8,595 nucleotides of DNA, from positions 1-8,595 of the forward strand of contig CAZNYC010000154.1 in the NCBI GenBank assembly GCA_964577175.1, given 5' to 3'. The translations under genes and the position numbers were made by a program. A model generated the notes under the pieces. That model made no database searches and had not been told where the DNA came from. It saw nothing but the letters and a program-made list of their open reading frames with translations. Positions within the stretch are counted from its first letter, which is position 1, and every line of letters begins with the position of its first letter. This DNA is from BS750m-G62 sp964577175. GTDB lineage: Bacteria > Planctomycetota > Phycisphaerae > FEN-1346. This document shows positions 6,560 through 8,595 of this stretch, in pieces.

Positions 6560-7419
6560 ATGAAGGCGAAGCGATTCTCGATGCACCGGAGGGCCTTGGC
6601 GGCCTTGGTCCTGTGCCTGACCTTTGGCGGATATGCTGACGCGGCCTTTTCTGCCGCCGATGACTTTAATGACAGCGCACGCGACACGCGCTTGTGGCAT
6701 GTCCACGCGTCCTTCTATGGGATGTTGGCGGACGCGACTCATAGACGTCAATAGGGCGCGACAGGTCAGTCAGAGCGTCATGAGCACTACGCGTATTACA
6801 CTTACGTTGAGGATCTTCCGTATGATCGACCGTGGCACGTTACACTCGATGTCCACGTTGGCGTATACGAAGTGGATGCACTGGCTGAGGTCCTTCACGG
6901 AATGGCCATAAGGGTGACCAACCCGAATGATGCGAGAGACGTCTTGTGGGCTGCCTTAACTCAAGAATGGGGCGAGCGCATCTGGAGCATCTGCGCTGAA
7001 GAGGGCCACGGCACAGAAGGGGGAGGAGATATTTTCGACGAACACGATGTGTCGAACGCTTCCGAAACGGGGGCGCTAAAACTGTCTTGGGACGGAACTC
7101 ATTTCAACGCCCATTACGACGAAGGCTCCGGTTGGCAGGACATCGGCAAGATAGATATAAGGCCGGGGCACAGGGATGTCAATAGTTCATTCAGGTTGGG
7201 TATCGGGGGGGGGCAGACGAGTGCTGCGACTTCGTCTTGGATGACGGCACAAAGGTGTACGCCGACAATTTCAGCCTCATCCCCGAGCCAGCGACGCTGA
7301 GCGTGCTGGTCCTGGGCGGCCTGGAGCTGGTCCGTCGTCGGCGTGTGCGAGATTTTATTCTGGCGCGACGCCAGTGCGGTGTTACGCCTCAAAGGATGGA
7401 TAGAGTCTCTTCAGTTTGA
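6560..7419 (+). pseudogene. PEP-CTERM surface protein broken by one stop and one frameshift
   Basis: The gene starts at ATG 6560 with a signal peptide (core ALAALVLCLTFGGYADAAF) followed by DDFNDSARDTRLW, a typical opening of planctomycete PEP-CTERM sandwich proteins. The frame hits TAG at 6752-6754. It then continues as convincing protein in the same frame (EHYAYYTYVEDLPYDRPWHV, LKLSWDGTHFNAHYDEGSGW, SSFRLGIGGG) to a run of nine G at 7205-7213. Beyond it, coding moves to the -1 frame (DDGTKVYADNFSLIPEPAT, LSVLVLGGLELVRRRR), giving a PEP-CTERM tail at 7279-7344. The usual stop after RRRR is missing, and about 24 unrelated residues follow to TGA 7417. Restoring one codon and one base would give a protein of about 260 residues. 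It may have been a secreted, exosortase-sorted carbohydrate-binding-like protein. Recent decay and assembly error are both possible. Confidence 0.75.
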
Positions 7420-7696
7420 TTCGGGCGTCGTCGGTGGTGAATTGCCAATCAAACTGGTCCGCGAATACAAGGGCCAAATGATGGAGGCACGACTCCTGCC
7501 AGACGGCAGGGTCCAGTTCCAGGGGACCCGCTATGAGCCCTGTTCCGCCGCCGCCGCAGTCGCCCGGAGCACCGTCACCGGCAGGAAGATGAGCACGAAC
7601 GGGTGGTGTTTCTGGCAGACCCGTGATGCCAGCGGCAGCCTCCATGAGTTGCGGGAGGCCAGGGAGCAGTACCTTCAGCAGAAGAAGCAGGAATGA
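7343..7696 (+). CDS. Small RAMA-like domain ORF, probably a fragment
   Basis: The frame runs 117 codons from GTG 7343 to TGA 7694, overlapping the PEP-CTERM tail in another frame. Residues about 38-105 (LVREYKGQMMEARLLPDGRV, YEPCSAAAA, TGRKMSTNGWCFWQ, LHELREA) resemble the RAMA domain, a small module found with restriction and DNA-modification proteins whose members read 'YKG..Y.A.VL.DG.I...G..Y.SPSAAA....G...NGW.FW......L.LR'. The GTG has no ribosome site, and residues 1-20 probably derive from the neighbouring gene's junction, so this is likely the C-terminus of a longer protein joined here by rearrangement. DUF2924- or DUF4357-like modules are alternatives. No catalytic residues are visible. 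The minus-strand frame over the same bases looks like a shadow. Confidence 0.5.
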   Translation: MCEILFWRDASAVLRLKGWIESLQFDSGVVGGELPIKLVREYKGQMMEARLLPDGRVQFQGTRYEPCSAAAAVARSTVTGRKMSTNGWCFWQTRDASGSLHELREAREQYLQQKKQE

Positions 7697-7985
7697 GGCC
7701 CTCTCCAGCCGTTGCCACTGCCGGTGCCCTGCCGTTCGCGAGGCGGGGGATGGGGCACGCAAGGGTCGGCAGGGGGCGGTCGGGGCCTTCGTCGGGCCCG
7801 GCCCTGGCGGGACCCGAGGCCAGGGCGGCTACGCCTGGTACTACAACGCTACGAAGGTTTCGACTGGCGAGCGACCGGAATGAAGGTCTTGGCCAGTGTT
7901 TTCGGGCAGTTTCGCCGTGTCGACTGGCGCCGCCGCTGGGCGGGCCTTACCCTGGTGCTAATGCCCCGTGCCGGATACTCATAAG

Positions 7986-8116
7986 CTATTGTCGAATAGG
8001 CCTATGCCGTTCACGCCACCAAGCCCACGGGGTTGATTGGCACCCTCGGACAGTGCCCCACGGGTTGCGGTCGGTGGCGTCAAGTAAATAGCCCTATTGT
8101 CGAAAAAGGCCTTAGC
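7986..8116 (+). repeat. Imperfect direct repeat pair, 108 bases apart
   Basis: CTATTGTCGAA followed closely by GGCCT and GC occurs at 7986-8007 and again at 8094-8116. The copies differ at a few bases and by one base in length. The first contains the perfect palindrome ATAGGCCTAT (7996-8005). The second is preceded by AATAG that can pair with its CTATT. Such pairs can be element ends, recombination sites or a duplicated binding site. Confidence 0.5.
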
Positions 8117-8144
8117 GTAGTTGTCGCGGTCTTTGTAGCGTAGT
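8113..8144 (+). repeat. Direct repeat TAGCGTAGT, period 23
   Basis: TAGCGTAGT occurs at 8113-8121 and 8136-8144, directly after the second copy of the 108-base-spaced repeat. Two 9-base copies are suggestive but could be chance in this small AT-richer patch. Confidence 0.35.
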
Positions 8145-8169
8145 AGTATTAGCGGCTATTCCCGGATGG

Positions 8170-8192
8170 GTTTCAGCCCACGAGCCTGAAAC
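8170..8192. repeat. Seven-base inverted repeat, hairpin
   Basis: GTTTCAG (8170-8176) and CTGAAAC (8186-8192) form a perfect 7-base stem with a 9-base loop. No T-run follows on either strand, so a terminator call is not supported. Confidence 0.35.
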
Positions 8193-8292
8193 GATTGTAT
8201 CCCGACCCGTGACGTTCGCAAGGGCTTCTTGGCTCAGAAAGAAGGTTTCTGGCCAGAGAGGGACCGGGACGGCGCGAAACCCCCCTCGGGCT

Positions 8293-8309
8293 GGCGGTCC
8301 GGGACCGCC
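8293..8309. repeat. 17-base GC-rich palindrome
   Basis: GGCGGTCC, G, GGACCGCC is a perfect palindrome around one central base. A run of five A follows at 8311-8315. It is not a terminator in either direction, because the T-run expected on the 3' side is absent. It could be a protein-binding site or a repeat unit. Confidence 0.4.
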
Positions 8310-8595
8310 GAAAAAGTCTGTTCGGCGTGTTCTTTCGTTATGCCGCATATGACTGGCCTCACGTCTACCCAGGCCCTATGACTTGCCCCTGCGACCACAT
8401 CCGTCGCCCCCACCAAAGCCCTAACACGTATTGACCTGTGACCATTTCTGTCGCACCCGTCCCGTAGGATAGTGGCGTGGGGCGAGGTGGCCTTTCCGCT
8501 TCTCCCTCTATCCGGCCCATACGGGTCCGTACGAGGACGAGAGAGGCCGGAATGAGGGGGCATCTCGCGGGCAGTTTGCTCTCCCATCGAGGAAA

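Larger units (their letters stand above)
7697..8595. other. About 900 bases with no recognisable gene
   Basis: I checked all six frames by reading the longest translations; none shows a known domain, a signal peptide with ribosome site, or consistent protein-like composition. The stretch 7986-8160 looks less GC-rich than the rest of the window and contains short direct repeats. Palindromes lie at 8170-8192 and 8293-8309. No tRNA T-loop signature, rRNA segment or clear hairpin-plus-T terminator was seen. Confidence 0.5.

Noticed and set aside
7200..7220. Programmed -1 frameshift signal at the G run
   Set aside because: A G homopolymer can slip, but no obvious downstream pseudoknot was seen and the same gene also has an upstream TAG. 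Error or decay is simpler; kept only as a finding to test.
7382..7762. 126-codon minus-strand frame with a Leu-rich stretch
   Set aside because: The Leu run is the complement of Lys/Gln/Glu codons in the RAMA-like ORF; there is no ribosome site or domain.
8293..8315. Rho-independent terminator
   Set aside because: The palindrome is followed by A's on the plus strand, not T's, and the minus strand lacks T's on its 3' side.
7697..8595. CRISPR array, tRNA or rRNA in the right flank
   Set aside because: The repeats are too few and irregular for CRISPR, and no tRNA T-loop or rRNA signature was found on reading both strands.

Overview
The window is high-GC DNA that looks like a planctomycete or close PVC-group relative, probably an uncultured Phycisphaerae-like lineage. 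The grounds are two short tripartite PEP-CTERM tails (IPEPAT, a hydrophobic stretch, then RRRR near or at the stop), secreted LamG/DUF6067-type and beta-helix glycan-active proteins, and long GC-driven antisense reading frames. The taxon is inferred from protein style only; no marker gene is present.

Left part (1-5511): two large secreted proteins are divergently transcribed. The minus-strand gene starts at 2121 and runs off the left edge. It has a signal peptide, two LamG-like beta-sandwiches, a third sandwich and the start of what looks like a DUF6067/GH123-like catalytic region. The plus-strand gene (2701-5511) is a complete 936-residue right-handed beta-helix protein resembling family GH141, with an added C-terminal beta-sandwich. 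Together they suggest breakdown of complex, possibly plant- or algal-derived, polysaccharide outside the cytoplasm. The spacer of about 580 bases holds a tandem 10-base repeat and a decayed IS4-type transposase tail.

Middle part (5512-7419): a graveyard of broken genes. It contains a leader-bearing ORF that seems cut short (5538-5819), a reversed scrap of a short-chain dehydrogenase C-terminus (5794-5990), the C-terminus of an IS1380-type transposase (6077-6238), a PEP-CTERM gene lacking its front (6242-6520), and a second PEP-CTERM gene (6560-7419) interrupted by one in-frame TAG and one frameshift at a run of nine G.

Right part (7343-8595): a small RAMA-like domain ORF (7343-7696) abuts the PEP-CTERM tail. 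After it come about 900 bases without a recognisable gene, containing short direct repeats and palindromes and an apparent drop in GC near 7980-8160.

I do not see a convincing new biological system. The most informative signals are the G9 frameshift and TAG in the PEP-CTERM gene, the unusual domain layout of the two glycan-active genes, and the stacked gene relics marking a rearrangement hotspot.
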